A DNA stretch of 64,000 nucleotides from Synechococcales cyanobacterium CNB. GTDB lineage: Bacteria > Planctomycetota > Phycisphaerae > Phycisphaerales > UBA1924. Shown here one piece after another: positions 52,950 to 62,074 of this stretch (positions are counted from its first letter, which is position 1; each line of letters starts with the position of its first letter). Below the pieces are notes generated by a model. It did no database searches. It saw only the letters and a program-made list of their open reading frames with translations, and had not been told where the DNA came from. The stretch covers positions 124,001 through 188,000 of the forward strand of contig SZOZ01000002.1 of assembly GCA_030263455.1 (NCBI GenBank), read 5' to 3'. The position numbers and the translations under genes are program-made.

Positions 52950-54459
52950 TCAACCCTTCCAGGTGCTCTTGAACGCCGACAGCACGTCCTGGATCTTCTT
53001 CTCGAGGTCGGCGTTGAGCGCCCGCTTCTGGTTCAGCTCGTCCCACACAGGCTTGCCCGGCCCGTGGAAGTAGCTGAGCATCCCCTTCTCGAACTCCGCC
53101 ACCCGATTCAGGGGCACGTCGTCGAGGTGCCCCTTCGTTCCCGCGTAGATCGAGATGATCTGGTCGGTCACCCGGTACGGCACGTACTGCGGCTGCTTGA
53201 GCAGCTCGACCATGCGCGCCCCGCGGTCGAGCTGCCGCTGGGTCGCCTTGTCCAGCTCGGTGCCCAGCTGCGCGAAGGCCTCCAGCTCGCGGAACGCGGC
53301 GAGGTCCAGCCGCAGCGAGCCGGCGATCTGCTTCATCGCCTTGACCTGCGCGTTGCCGCCCACGCGGCTGACCGAGATGCCCACGTTGATCGCCGGGCGC
53401 ACGCCCGCGAAGAACAGCTCGGGCTCGAGGTAGATCTGCCCGTCCGTGATCGAGATGACGTTCGTCGGGATGTACGCCGACACGTCGCCCTCCTGGGTCT
53501 CGATCACGGGCAGCGCGGTCAGCGAGCCGCCGCCGTTCTCGTCGCTCAGTTTCGTCGCCCGCTCGAGCAGGCGGCTGTGCAGGTAGAACACGTCGCCCGG
53601 GTAGGCCTCACGTCCCGGCGGCCGCCGCAGGAGCAGCGAGAGCTGCCGGTACGCCACCGCCTGCTTGCTCAGGTCGTCGTAGATGCACAGGGCGTGCTTC
53701 GGCGTCCTGCCCTGCTTCCCCTGCCACATGAAGTACTCGCCCATCGCGGGACGCCGCCGCGTTCACCACGATGGTGTAGTCCATCGCCCCGTGCTTCTTC
53801 AGCGTCTCCACCACGCCCGCGACGGTGGATTCCTTCTGCCCCACCGCCACGTAGATGCACACCACCGCCTCCGGCGTGCCCCAGTACTGCTTCTGGTTGA
53901 TGATGGTGTCCACCGCGACGGCGGTCTTGCCCGTCTTGCGGTCGCCGATGATCAGCTCGCGCTGCCCGCGCCCGATCGGGATCATCGCGTCGATCGCCTT
54001 CACGCCCGTCTGGAGCGGCTCGGTCACGGGCTGGCGTTCGGCGATGCCCGGGGCGATGATGTCGATCTTGCGGAACTCCGTCGGCTCGAGGGGGGGGCCG
54101 TCGTCGAGCGTCTGTCCCAGCGGGTTCACCACGCGGCCGAGCAGCGTCTCGCCCACGGGCACTTCGAGCAGCCGCCCGGTGCTCTTGACGAGGTCGCCCT
54201 CCTTCACCGAGAGGTAGTCGCCGTAGATGACGCACCCGACGGTGTCCTCTTCGAGGTTCATCACCTGGCCCATGACCGCGCCCTCGGCGGTCTGGAACTC
54301 GACCAGCTCGCCCGCCATCGCCTTGGCCAGCCCGTACACGCGGGCGATGCCGTCGCCGACCTCGACCACGCGCCCGACCTCGGACACCTCCAGCTCGGCA
54401 TGGAACTGCTCGATCTCGCGCTTGATGACGCTGGCGATCTCGTTCGTCTTGATCTTCAC
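52950..54459 (-). pseudogene. atpA: ATP synthase F1 alpha subunit, frameshifted
   Basis: The F1 alpha chain is encoded in two frames. From GTG 54459 the first part is standard ([34 protein letters not shown], Walker [10 protein letters not shown]) up to TIVVNAAAS; the second part continues from [10 protein letters not shown] at 53744 through ICIYDD-type [32 protein letters not shown] and to the end, KSTWKG. Between AAAS and MGEYF normal alpha subunits have about 15 residues (DPAP...APY-type); here only four bases remain (around 53743-53752). Restoring 41 nt would give 516 residues, the usual size. The gene stands alone, without other atp genes next to it. The start is supported by GAGAGGG 5 nt upstream. 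Confidence 0.85.
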
Positions 54460-55206
54460 GTTCACCCTCTCGGATGGCACCGACCGCCCGGACACCGGGC
54501 GGCCGCTCGGGTTGCGGGTCGGTCCCGGGCCGCGCGGTCCGGCCGGGCCACCACGATAGACCCCCGCCCGCCCGGTTTCTCACGCCGCCGACCCCCGCCC
54601 CCCCGCCGCCGGACGGACGACGGGCGTCGGTGGCCCGCCGACGGCGAGCGTCGATGCCCCGACGGCGGCCGTGGATGGACCAACGGCGACCGTGGATGGA
54701 TCAACGGCGACCGTGGATGGACCAACGGCGACCGTGGATGGATCAACGGCGAGCGTGGATGGATCAACGGCGAGCGTGGATGGATCAACAGCGACCGTAG
54801 ATGGATCAACAGCGAGCGTGGATGGATCAACAGCGACCGTTGACGGCGGTTCTCGAAGGTCCGACACGCTTCCCGCCCCCGAGAACGCGGTCGGACCTGC
54901 CGGAACCGGACGGCCGAAGGGCCGGAGGCAGCATCCGGGCAGGGAGCGCGCACAGAGCACGGAGCGCGGGCGGGGAGCGGCCCGCGCAAACCCGCGGCGA
55001 GACGCCGCCACCATCCCTCGCGCTCGGGCTTCACCGCCGAGGGGAACCGTGGGCATCTCGGCTTCCCTTCGCGCCGATCTCTGCGGGCCGCGGCCGCCGG
55101 AATCCCGGCATCGCGCTGGACTCACGCCGCCCGATCCGGTACCAGTAGGCAGACGCCGGGTCGGCTGCCGACCACGGCACGCCGCAGGATTCGAGGGAGA
55201 ACCCGC
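54460..55206. other. 747-nt gap containing a minisatellite
   Basis: No gene is supported between the divergent atpA and subtilase genes. It holds the 21-bp repeat array at 54641-54850. The sequence from there to 55206 has reading frames but no coding character. The promoters for atpA (near its start) and the subtilase must lie here, but none is clear. Confidence 0.55.
54641..54850. repeat. Tandem repeat, ten 21-bp units
   Basis: Ten head-to-tail units of exactly 21 bp, each beginning ACGGCGA or ACAGCGA and containing GTGGATGGATCA or a close variant. Unit boundaries fall at 54641, 54662, 54683, 54704, 54725, 54746, 54767, 54788, 54809 and 54830. The outer units are most diverged, the middle ones nearly identical. 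Since 21 is a multiple of three, all frames stay open and give seven-residue repeats, but no frame has a credible start and flanks. Confidence 0.95.
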
Positions 55207-56733
55207 ATGTTCAGCCGCAGCACCGCTCGCGCCGGTCTTCTTGCATCCATCCTCATCACCGCCGCGGCCTCGGCCCAGTCGATCTGGCCCGACCCCGTCG
55301 TGCCCTACCGCGGCCCGGTCGAGGCGCCCGGCGTCATGGGCGGCTGGCACGAGTCCGAGGTCATCCTCCGCCTCGCCCCCGGCGCGACCATCGACGACGC
55401 CCTCGCCCACCTCGCCGCGTTCGTTCCCGGCCTCGACGCCGAGCGCCTGCGTCCGCTCTTCGCGGTCCCGCCCGCGAACGCGGGCCTCGCCGCGCGGTTC
55501 GAGCTCGACCGCGGGTGGATCGTGACGCTCCCCGAAGGCAACGACCCCGCGGATCTCGTCGCCCGGCTCAACGCCGACGCGGCCCGCGGCGGCGCGATCG
55601 AGCGTGCCGAGCTCAACGGCCTCGGCGGCATCCTCTCCACGTTCCCCAACGACCCCTCCTTCAACCTTCAATACGGCCTGCACAACACGGGGCAGACCAT
55701 CAACGGCCAGGCCGGCATCGCCGACGCCGACATCGACGCGCCCGAAGCGTGGGACTACACCGTCGGCAGCGCGGGCGTCGTCGTCGCGGTCATCGACACC
55801 GGCGTCTCGTTCAGCCACCCGGACATCACGCCCAACCGCGTGCCGGGCTGGGACGTGCTGGACAACAACGCCAGCGCGGACGACAGCTGGCTGATCTCGC
55901 ACGGCACGCACTGCGCGGGCATCATCGGCGCCCGCGGCAACAACGGCATCGGCGTCAGCGGCGTCAACTGGGTCGTCGGCATCATGCCCGTGCGGGTGCT
56001 CAACGACTTCGGCGCGGGGACGGAGGCCCAGGTGGCCGCGGGCATCGTCTGGGCCGCGGACCACGGCGCGCACGTCGCCTCGCTCAGCCTCGGCTTCCCG
56101 GGGCGCAGCGCGGTCGTGGACAACGCCGTCGCCTACGCCCACAACGCCGGCGTCGTCGTCGTGGCGGCGAGCGGCAACACCGCGGGGGGGACGATCGGCT
56201 CGCCCGCCGCAGCGCCCGAGGCCATGGCCGTGGGCGCGACGAACAACCGCGACCAGATCGCCTCGTTCACCACCACCGGCCCCGAGATGTCGGTCACGGC
56301 GCCGGGCGTGGACGTCTACTCGACCTGGGACACGCTCTTCAGCCCGAACACCTACTCCTACCAGTCGGGCACGTCGATGGCCTGCCCGCACGTCTCGGGC
56401 CTGGCCGCGCTGGTGCTGAGCGTGAACCCGGCGCTGACGAACGTCGAGGTGCGCGCGATCATCGAGTCCACCGCCGACGACAAGGGCGCGCCGGGGTGGG
56501 ACGAGACGTTCGGGCACGGGCGCATCAACGCCCACGCCGCGGTGCTGGCCGCGCTCGCCCAGCCGTGCCCCGCCGACTTCAACGGCGACACCGTCATCAA
56601 CACGCTCGACGTGCTCGCCTTCCTCAACGCCTACACGGCGGGCGAACCGGAAGCCGACTTCAACGGCGACACCGTCATCAACACGCTCGACGTGCTCGCC
56701 TTCCTCAACGCCTACACGGCCGGCTGCGACTGA
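55207..56733 (+). CDS. Secreted subtilisin-family protease with GC-type dockerin
   Basis: A 508-residue exported serine protease: signal peptide to about residue 24, an I9-like propeptide (about 40-140), and the S8 domain with Asp197 (VIDTGV), His232 (HGTHCAG), oxyanion Asn324 (ASGN) and Ser390 (GTSMACPH). The tail (about 455-508) is the GC-type dockerin, with two ADFNGDTVINTLDVLAFLNA repeats and a final GCD. The two repeats are identical at the DNA level over 63 nt. It would act outside the cell in proteolysis of substrates or in processing. It begins at ATG 55207 after GAGGGAGAACCC. Confidence 0.93.
   Translation: MFSRSTARAGLLASILITAAASAQSIWPDPVVPYRGPVEAPGVMGGWHESEVILRLAPGATIDDALAHLAAFVPGLDAERLRPLFAVPPANAGLAARFELDRGWIVTLPEGNDPADLVARLNADAARGGAIERAELNGLGGILSTFPNDPSFNLQYGLHNTGQTINGQAGIADADIDAPEAWDYTVGSAGVVVAVIDTGVSFSHPDITPNRVPGWDVLDNNASADDSWLISHGTHCAGIIGARGNNGIGVSGVNWVVGIMPVRVLNDFGAGTEAQVAAGIVWAADHGAHVASLSLGFPGRSAVVDNAVAYAHNAGVVVVAASGNTAGGTIGSPAAAPEAMAVGATNNRDQIASFTTTGPEMSVTAPGVDVYSTWDTLFSPNTYSYQSGTSMACPHVSGLAALVLSVNPALTNVEVRAIIESTADDKGAPGWDETFGHGRINAHAAVLAALAQPCPADFNGDTVINTLDVLAFLNAYTAGEPEADFNGDTVINTLDVLAFLNAYTAGCD
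56572..56715 (+). repeat. Dockerin DNA repeats, copies 1 and 2
   Basis: A 63-nt sequence starting GCCGACTTCAACGGC and ending CTCAACGCCTAC is present without a mismatch at 56572-56634 and 56653-56715. It encodes the two halves of the subtilase dockerin. The same 63 nt recur in the next gene (58141-58203 and 58222-58284). Confidence 0.9.
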
Positions 56734-56904
56734 CGCCGCGTGCCTGGGCGCGGCATTCTCCCGGGTCCGCGTGAGCGGAGCGGCGGGCCGTCGCTGCGCA
56801 CGTGTCACACGCCACGCCGGGCCGAGCCTGCAGGGGCGTTCCCGAACGTCGGCCCGCGCATCGCCGGGCCGGAGCCTCCCTCCGCGCCCGGAGGGAGTCT
56901 CGCC

Positions 56905-58302
56905 ATGGTTCGCCACATCACGCACCGTCCCCGTCCTGTTGCCGCGCTCGGGCTTGCCTTCGCGGCGGGTCTCGCTCTCACGTCGGCCCGGGTTGTTGCG
57001 GACAACACGGGCGGCTCGGCCGTCGCGATCCAGGTCGACAAGAAGGACCAGTTCACCGCGAGGGGCCTGTTCCAATCTACCGACACGGACGATCCGAGGG
57101 ACGGGATCAACCGGAACGGGGGCGGGGGCGTCTCGCTCGCCATCGTCGGGGTCAACTGGTCGTTCAACATCCATCACGTGGTGCACGGGTGGGACCTGGA
57201 CAAGGACGGCGATGACACGAAAGCCGGCGTGGACGGAGCGGAGGCCGCGCAGGTCGGTGTCGGGGGCATGCACCTCGACGGCCCGCACGAAGGCGACGTC
57301 GATCCGAACACCCTCCCGCTCGTCCCCTCGGCGATCTCGCTCAACATCAAGTACGGCGAGGCGAAGAAGCTCGCCGCCTGGGGCATCACCCAGCACGAGA
57401 TCGCCAAGGGGCCCCACTTCGACGGCTACGGCGTCGTGTCGATGGTGACGGCGACGCAGGCCCCTCGGCGCGTGAGCGGCGATGCCATCGTTCGCGCCAA
57501 GCACTCCAAAAACGCCGCGGACGTCGAGGCGCCGAGCGGGTGGCTCACGGCCGGCGCATCCCAGAACGCGGGCACCGTCTTGTACTTCGATCCGTTCATG
57601 AACACGCTCACCGTGGTCACCTCGGGCTTCGACATCCTGGACCGCGACGGCGGGCGCACGCTCGACGTCGATCCCGCGTACCGGAACGACCCGATCCTCA
57701 ACGTCCCGATCGAGATCATCCAGATGCAGCTCGTCGGGCACCAGCCCGAGGTCGGCTGGATCTTCGTTCCCATCCTCCCGTTCCGCCTCCAGGGCTGGCA
57801 CGACGGCTTCGGACTCGAGGGCACGCTGGGCCGACTCATCATCAGCGATCACAGGTCCGCCGGCGCCACCCTCTACGCTCCCTTCATGCACCTCTCCGTC
57901 GCCGATGGCGTCGCGGGCGATCCCGGATCCTCACCGTTCATGTCCGACCTCATGGACGTGAACATCGCCGGCGAGGGCCTGTCCGAGGAGCAGTGGATGG
58001 AGACCGTCGGACCGGGCATCGCCATCGTGCCGGTGGGCGACCTCGTCGCCGCGACGGGTGGCTTCACGATGCCAGCCTCCATGCCGGCCACGCTCCTCCT
58101 GACCGCTGTTCCCGCCGAGCCTGACGGCCACGCCTGCCCCGCCGACTTCAACGGCGACACCGTCATCAACACGCTCGACGTGCTCGCCTTCCTCAACGCC
58201 TACGTCGCGCTCGACCCGCGCGCCGACTTCAACGGCGACACCGTCATCAACACGCTCGACGTGCTCGCCTTCCTCAACGCCTACACGGCCGGCTGCGACT
58301 GA
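56905..58302 (+). CDS. Secreted protein with GC-type dockerin, body unknown
   Basis: A 465-residue exported protein with a signal peptide (about 1-32, LGLAFAAGLALTSARVVA). The body is beta-rich, with no recognised family; it opens with NTGGSAVAIQVDKKDQFTA and contains several acidic, Asp/Gly-rich loops. The end is the GC-type dockerin, identical in its repeats to that of the subtilase gene just upstream. ATG 56905 is preceded by GGAGGGAG at good distance. It lies 171 nt after the subtilase in the same direction; a weak hairpin (56735-56754) separates them. Its role is unknown. Confidence 0.82.
   Translation: MVRHITHRPRPVAALGLAFAAGLALTSARVVADNTGGSAVAIQVDKKDQFTARGLFQSTDTDDPRDGINRNGGGGVSLAIVGVNWSFNIHHVVHGWDLDKDGDDTKAGVDGAEAAQVGVGGMHLDGPHEGDVDPNTLPLVPSAISLNIKYGEAKKLAAWGITQHEIAKGPHFDGYGVVSMVTATQAPRRVSGDAIVRAKHSKNAADVEAPSGWLTAGASQNAGTVLYFDPFMNTLTVVTSGFDILDRDGGRTLDVDPAYRNDPILNVPIEIIQMQLVGHQPEVGWIFVPILPFRLQGWHDGFGLEGTLGRLIISDHRSAGATLYAPFMHLSVADGVAGDPGSSPFMSDLMDVNIAGEGLSEEQWMETVGPGIAIVPVGDLVAATGGFTMPASMPATLLLTAVPAEPDGHACPADFNGDTVINTLDVLAFLNAYVALDPRADFNGDTVINTLDVLAFLNAYTAGCD
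58141..58284 (+). repeat. Dockerin DNA repeats, copies 3 and 4
   Basis: Copies at 58141-58203 and 58222-58284 of the same 63-nt unit found in the subtilase gene, all four identical. The final copy and the gene end (58222-58302) match 56653-56733 over 81 nt including the stop codon. Confidence 0.9.
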
Positions 58303-58340
58303 AGCCGAGACGTCCGCGGCTGATGCCGGCGAACAACCAC

Positions 58341-58373
58341 ACGGGGCGGGGCCTTTCCAAGCCCCGTCTCCTT
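58341..58373 (+). terminator. Possible terminator between convergent genes
   Basis: ACGGGGC (58341-58347) pairs with GCCCCGT (58361-58367) over a 13-nt loop and is followed by CTCCTTT. It lies between the dockerin gene and the convergent tautomerase gene and could serve either strand. Confidence 0.5.
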
Positions 58374-58379
58374 TGCGCT

Positions 58380-58586
58380 TCAACCCGAGGCCCGCGCCCT
58401 CCACTCCGCTGTCAGCAGCCCCGCGAAGCCCCAGTTCTCCGTGTCGACCTCGTCGATCACCACGTGCGTGTGCTCGGGCTTCTTGCCCAGCACGCGCCCG
58501 AGCGTGGCCGTGATCTCGGACACGATCTGCGCCTTCTGCTCGCGGGTCACGCCGTCCTTGGTGATCCGCACGTTCACGTAGGGCAT
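58380..58586 (-). CDS. 4-oxalocrotonate tautomerase family protein
   Basis: A 68-residue tautomerase: after removal of Met the N-terminal catalytic Pro is exposed (PYVNVRITKDGVTREQKAQI). Family members keep this Pro and the later Val-x-Ile-x-Glu strand (HVVIDEVDTENWGFAG). The length is normal for the small-subunit type. It catalyses keto-enol tautomerisation of a small acid; the substrate is unknown, and many such genes stand alone. It is convergent with the dockerin gene. Confidence 0.9.
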   Translation of the reverse strand: MPYVNVRITKDGVTREQKAQIVSEITATLGRVLGKKPEHTHVVIDEVDTENWGFAGLLTAEWRARASG

Positions 58587-58666
58587 CCGCGATCTCCTCG
58601 CTCGTCGATCGTTCCGGGTGGAGGCCGCGCCGGCCCTCTCGCCACGCCGAACGCTACGCTCTCCGC

Positions 58667-59497
58667 GTGCGCTTCACCTTCCTCGGCACCGGCACCTCGG
58701 CGGGCGTGCCCGCGATCGGGTGCGCCTGCCCCGTCTGCTCCTCCGACGACCCGCGCGACCGGCGGCTCCGCACCAGCGCGTGCCTGCGCTGGACCGACCC
58801 GGGCGGCAGGCCGCGCACGCTCCTCCTCGACGCCGGCCCGGACCTCCGCCAGCAGGCCCTGCGCGAGCGCCTCGACCGTCTCGACTCGATCCTCATCACG
58901 CACAACCACGTGGACCACGTCTTCGGGCTTGACGAGGTGCGCCGATTCAACGCCGTGATGAACGCCCCCATCGACGTGCACGCCGAGCCGCGCGTCCTCG
59001 ACGACCTGCGCCGCGTGTACCGCCACATCTTCGAGCCGGAGCGGAACGTGCAGCGGTCGTTCGTGGCCTCGCTCATCCCGCACGCCGTCGGCCCCGCCGA
59101 GCCGTTCGACCTGCACGGCCTGCGCATCACGCCCCTGCGCCTGCTGCACGGCCGACTGCCCGTCCTCGGCTACCGGATCGACGCAACTCCCCCCCTCGGC
59201 GCGCCGTTCCTCCCTCTCGCCTGGTGCACGGACGTCTCGGCGATCCCGCCCGAGACGTGGCCCCACCTGCGCGGCCTGGGCACGCTCGTCCTCGACGCCC
59301 TGCGCCACCGCCACCACCCGACCCACTTCACGCTGGGCCAGGCCGTCTCGGTTGCGCACGAACTCGCCGCCGGGCGAACGTTCTTCGTCCACATGAGCCA
59401 CGACCTCGCCCACGCCGACACCAACGCCGACCTGCCGGAGGGCATGTCGCTCGCCCACGACGGCCTGACGCTCGGACCTGACGGGCCGCGACCGTAA
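58667..59497 (+). CDS. Metallo-beta-lactamase fold phosphodiesterase, PhnP-like
   Basis: A 276-residue MBL-fold hydrolase. The start RFTFLGTGTSAGVPAIGC leads to the CxCxxC zinc site typical of PhnP (Cys19, Cys21, Cys24), then the catalytic metal motif THNHVDH (His79, His81, Asp83, His84) and later HMSHDLAH. PhnP cleaves phosphoribosyl cyclic phosphate, but related proteins act on other cyclic phosphodiesters. The start is GTG 58667, which gives the correct first strand. It is divergent from the tautomerase gene, 80 nt apart. Confidence 0.88.
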   Translation: MRFTFLGTGTSAGVPAIGCACPVCSSDDPRDRRLRTSACLRWTDPGGRPRTLLLDAGPDLRQQALRERLDRLDSILITHNHVDHVFGLDEVRRFNAVMNAPIDVHAEPRVLDDLRRVYRHIFEPERNVQRSFVASLIPHAVGPAEPFDLHGLRITPLRLLHGRLPVLGYRIDATPPLGAPFLPLAWCTDVSAIPPETWPHLRGLGTLVLDALRHRHHPTHFTLGQAVSVAHELAAGRTFFVHMSHDLAHADTNADLPEGMSLAHDGLTLGPDGPRP

Positions 59498-59526
59498 GGG
59501 AATGGTCCTCTGGCGGTGTCGCGCGG

Positions 59527-61923
59527 TCAATCGCGGGCGGGAGGTTCAAACACCGAGTCGTCCGCCGCCACGTTCGCCTCTGCGCGCGCGAGCACGCTCT
59601 CGATTCGCCCGACCATGGGAATGTCCATCCAGACCCGGTGCGGCATGAGCACACCGCCCACGTCGCGCCAGTCCTCGTAGCGGTACGTCAGCGGATACGC
59701 CTGCCCGAACGCGCCGAACTGCTGCGTCTCCATCGAGACGGGCAGCCCGGTCTCGGCGTCCACCCGGACCGTCGCCGGCTTCGCACCGTCCCGTTCGAGG
59801 CGAACGGCGATCACGGCGCGCCCGTCCACTTCGCCCCGCGAATCCACGACGATGCGATCGAACGCCTTGCGCCAGTCGCCGGCCAGGGCGAGCGGGCTTT
59901 GCATCCGGGCCTGCAGAAACTGCTCGATGGTCAGGTCGCGGTCTGGCGCGGCCGTCGAATCGGACCATCCCCGCTCGCGCCCGATGATCGACTCGCTCCG
60001 TCCGAATCGGCCGAAGTCCAGCGCCATCCGGAACCGCCCGTCGGCCGCGGCGGTCGTGCTCTCGCGCCCCTCGATCCCGATGTTGATGAACCGCATCGTT
60101 CCCTCGACGCGCACGGTGCGAAGCCGCCCCTCGGTGTCCATCGACCCGCCACGCTGCACCAGCGCGAGCACCTCGTCGACAGTCGGCAGCCGGTCGCCCT
60201 CGCCCGGCTCGCTCACGCGCGGCATCAGGGTCTCACGCCCCGCCTGGAAGTGCGTGAGCGAGACGACCCGGCCCTGCTCATCGCGGTTGAAACGCACCCG
60301 GATCGCGTCGGTCGCCCTGAACGAGCGGACGCCCTCGGCGTCCGGGGGGTGCAGTTCATAGATCATCTGCCCGGGCACGTCGATCGCCAGCCGACCGTTG
60401 TGCAGCAGCACGCGGATCGTCACGTTCGCCTGCTCGTGGCGGTACTCGCCCGCGAACTCCTCGGCCTCCGCGGCCGTCATCTCGGGAGGAATCTCGACGC
60501 CCTCGCGCGGCGTCTCGAACGTCATCCCGCCCTGAAAGAGCGTCATGCCGACGACCTTGCCGTCCCGTTCATCGAAGCGCACCGCGATCTGGTCGGTGAC
60601 CGTGAACTTCCGCTTCCCCTCGGCGTCCGGCGGAGCGAGCTCGAAGTTCATCTGCCCGGGCACGTCCACGAACAGCTTGCCCCCCTTGAGCGTGACCGTG
60701 AAGCGCGCGTCCTTGAAAGGCCCGAAGTTCGCCACGTACCTGCCCACGAAGCGCTCCGCGCCTTCCTCACCTTCCGCCGACTCGGAGATGTCGCCGAACA
60801 GCCCGCGGTAGACCACCTGCCTCGACGACTCCTGGAGCGGGCTGCCGAAGAGGTTCATCAGCAGCACGTACCCTGCGTTGCGCGTGGGAATCATCGAGAC
60901 CTGGGCCGTGAACCCGTCGATCCCGCCCGCGTGCTCGACGACCGGCACGCCCTCCCAGTCGCGGAGCATCCACCCGAGGCCGTAGCCGACGCCCGGCGAC
61001 ATCTCGCTGTGCTTGTGCCACGTCTCTGCGTGCCTCTCCTCGCTGAGCAGCCGCACGCCGTCGATCTGGCCTCGCCCGAGCTGGAAGAGCACCCACCGGG
61101 TCATGTCGAGCACGCTCGCGTTCACCGAACCGGCCGGGCCGACCCCGTCGACACGGCGCATGGGCTGGTGCACCAGTTCGCCCTTTTCCGGGTCCCACAT
61201 GTACCCACGCGCCATCTCCGGGTCGGCCTGCGCCGCCGCGTAGGTCGAGTTCGCCGTCACCATGCCCAGCGGTCCGAAGAGCCGATCCGCGATCAGGGTG
61301 TCCCAGTCTGTGCCCGCGGCGTGCGCCGCCGCCAGCCCGGCAGCGAGATACCCCACGTTGCAATACACGAACTTCTCACGGAGCGGGTTCAGGGGTTCCG
61401 CGCGCGCCGCCGCCGCCAGAATCTCCCGGCTCGTCGTGTCCAGCCCGTACCACAGCGGCTCCATCGCCGCCAGCCCCGATCGGTGGCTGAGCAGGTCACG
61501 GATCGTCGCCCGCGCGTTCAGGTCGTCATCCGCGAACCGGAAGCCCGGCACGCGCTCGCTCGCCAGGTCGTCGAAGCCCAGTTTGCCCTCGTCGGCGAGC
61601 ATCGCCACCAGCGTCGCCGTCATCGCCTTTGTTGTGGACCCGACCGCGAACCTCGTTTCCGGCGTGACCTCGCGCCCCGCCTCGGCGTCCGCCACGCCGA
61701 ACCCTCGCACCAGCACAACCCGCCCGCCCGCGATCACCGCCAGCGCCATCCCCGGCACGTGATGCTCGACCCGCTGCTCGTCGAGTCGGTCCGCGATCCA
61801 GTCCAGTCGCTCCTGCGGCGTCGGCTGCCGGGGCTGTGCCCATGCCACCTGCCCCAACGCGACGACCACGCCGCACGCCGCCCACACCGCACCGCGCCCG
61901 ACACCACCGCGTCCACAGACCAT
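59527..61923 (-). CDS. Exported serine beta-lactamase-like protein with extra domains
   Basis: A 798-residue protein with a signal peptide to about residue 30 (VALGQVAWAQ). The penicillin-binding-protein/class C-like domain (about 35-365) has the three active motifs: SxxK at Ser96-Lys99 (STTK), YxN at Tyr187-Asn189 (YCN), and HxG at His331 (HAGG). Two similar short beta modules follow (about 400-475 and 500-575), both with LFVDVPGQM/LAIDVPGQM, like those found after esterase-type homologues. The last 200 residues resemble a LolA-type outer-membrane lipoprotein-carrier fold. The substrate may be a peptide or ester rather than a beta-lactam. ATG 61923 has a GGAGCGAGGC site just upstream. Confidence 0.85.
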   Translation of the reverse strand: MVCGRGGVGRGAVWAACGVVVALGQVAWAQPRQPTPQERLDWIADRLDEQRVEHHVPGMALAVIAGGRVVLVRGFGVADAEAGREVTPETRFAVGSTTKAMTATLVAMLADEGKLGFDDLASERVPGFRFADDDLNARATIRDLLSHRSGLAAMEPLWYGLDTTSREILAAAARAEPLNPLREKFVYCNVGYLAAGLAAAHAAGTDWDTLIADRLFGPLGMVTANSTYAAAQADPEMARGYMWDPEKGELVHQPMRRVDGVGPAGSVNASVLDMTRWVLFQLGRGQIDGVRLLSEERHAETWHKHSEMSPGVGYGLGWMLRDWEGVPVVEHAGGIDGFTAQVSMIPTRNAGYVLLMNLFGSPLQESSRQVVYRGLFGDISESAEGEEGAERFVGRYVANFGPFKDARFTVTLKGGKLFVDVPGQMNFELAPPDAEGKRKFTVTDQIAVRFDERDGKVVGMTLFQGGMTFETPREGVEIPPEMTAAEAEEFAGEYRHEQANVTIRVLLHNGRLAIDVPGQMIYELHPPDAEGVRSFRATDAIRVRFNRDEQGRVVSLTHFQAGRETLMPRVSEPGEGDRLPTVDEVLALVQRGGSMDTEGRLRTVRVEGTMRFINIGIEGRESTTAAADGRFRMALDFGRFGRSESIIGRERGWSDSTAAPDRDLTIEQFLQARMQSPLALAGDWRKAFDRIVVDSRGEVDGRAVIAVRLERDGAKPATVRVDAETGLPVSMETQQFGAFGQAYPLTYRYEDWRDVGGVLMPHRVWMDIPMVGRIESVLARAEANVAADDSVFEPPARD

Positions 61924-62074
61924 GCCTCGCTCCTTTGTGCCTTTCCCCCTGAGACGTTGGGGATCGGCGGATGCTGCTTTCCAAACCCGCCCCCCCAAGA
62001 CTAGCGGCTCAGCGGGCGGGCTCTGTATCCGGACGCCTTCACCCCGCCCGACCCCCGGTCTACCATCCCGCCCC

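Noticed and set aside
54641-54850. CRISPR array
   Set aside because: The units are directly adjacent with no spacers, only 21 bp long, and there are no cas genes in the window.
54671-55206. A repeat protein encoded by the 21-bp array (seven-residue repeats)
   Set aside because: All six frames are open over the array, none has a ribosome site, and the downstream residues turn into random Arg/Pro-rich sequence before the subtilase start.
54580-57891. Very long leftward open frame (1103 codons) across the repeat, subtilase and dockerin genes
   Set aside because: It lies antisense to two firm genes with signal peptides, catalytic motifs and dockerins; its predicted protein is Val/Asp/Arg-rich without domains. 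Long antisense frames are expected at this GC content.
59638-62004. Rightward open frame of 788 codons antisense to the beta-lactamase-like gene
   Set aside because: Shadow of a gene with intact STTK, YCN and HAGG motifs and a signal peptide.
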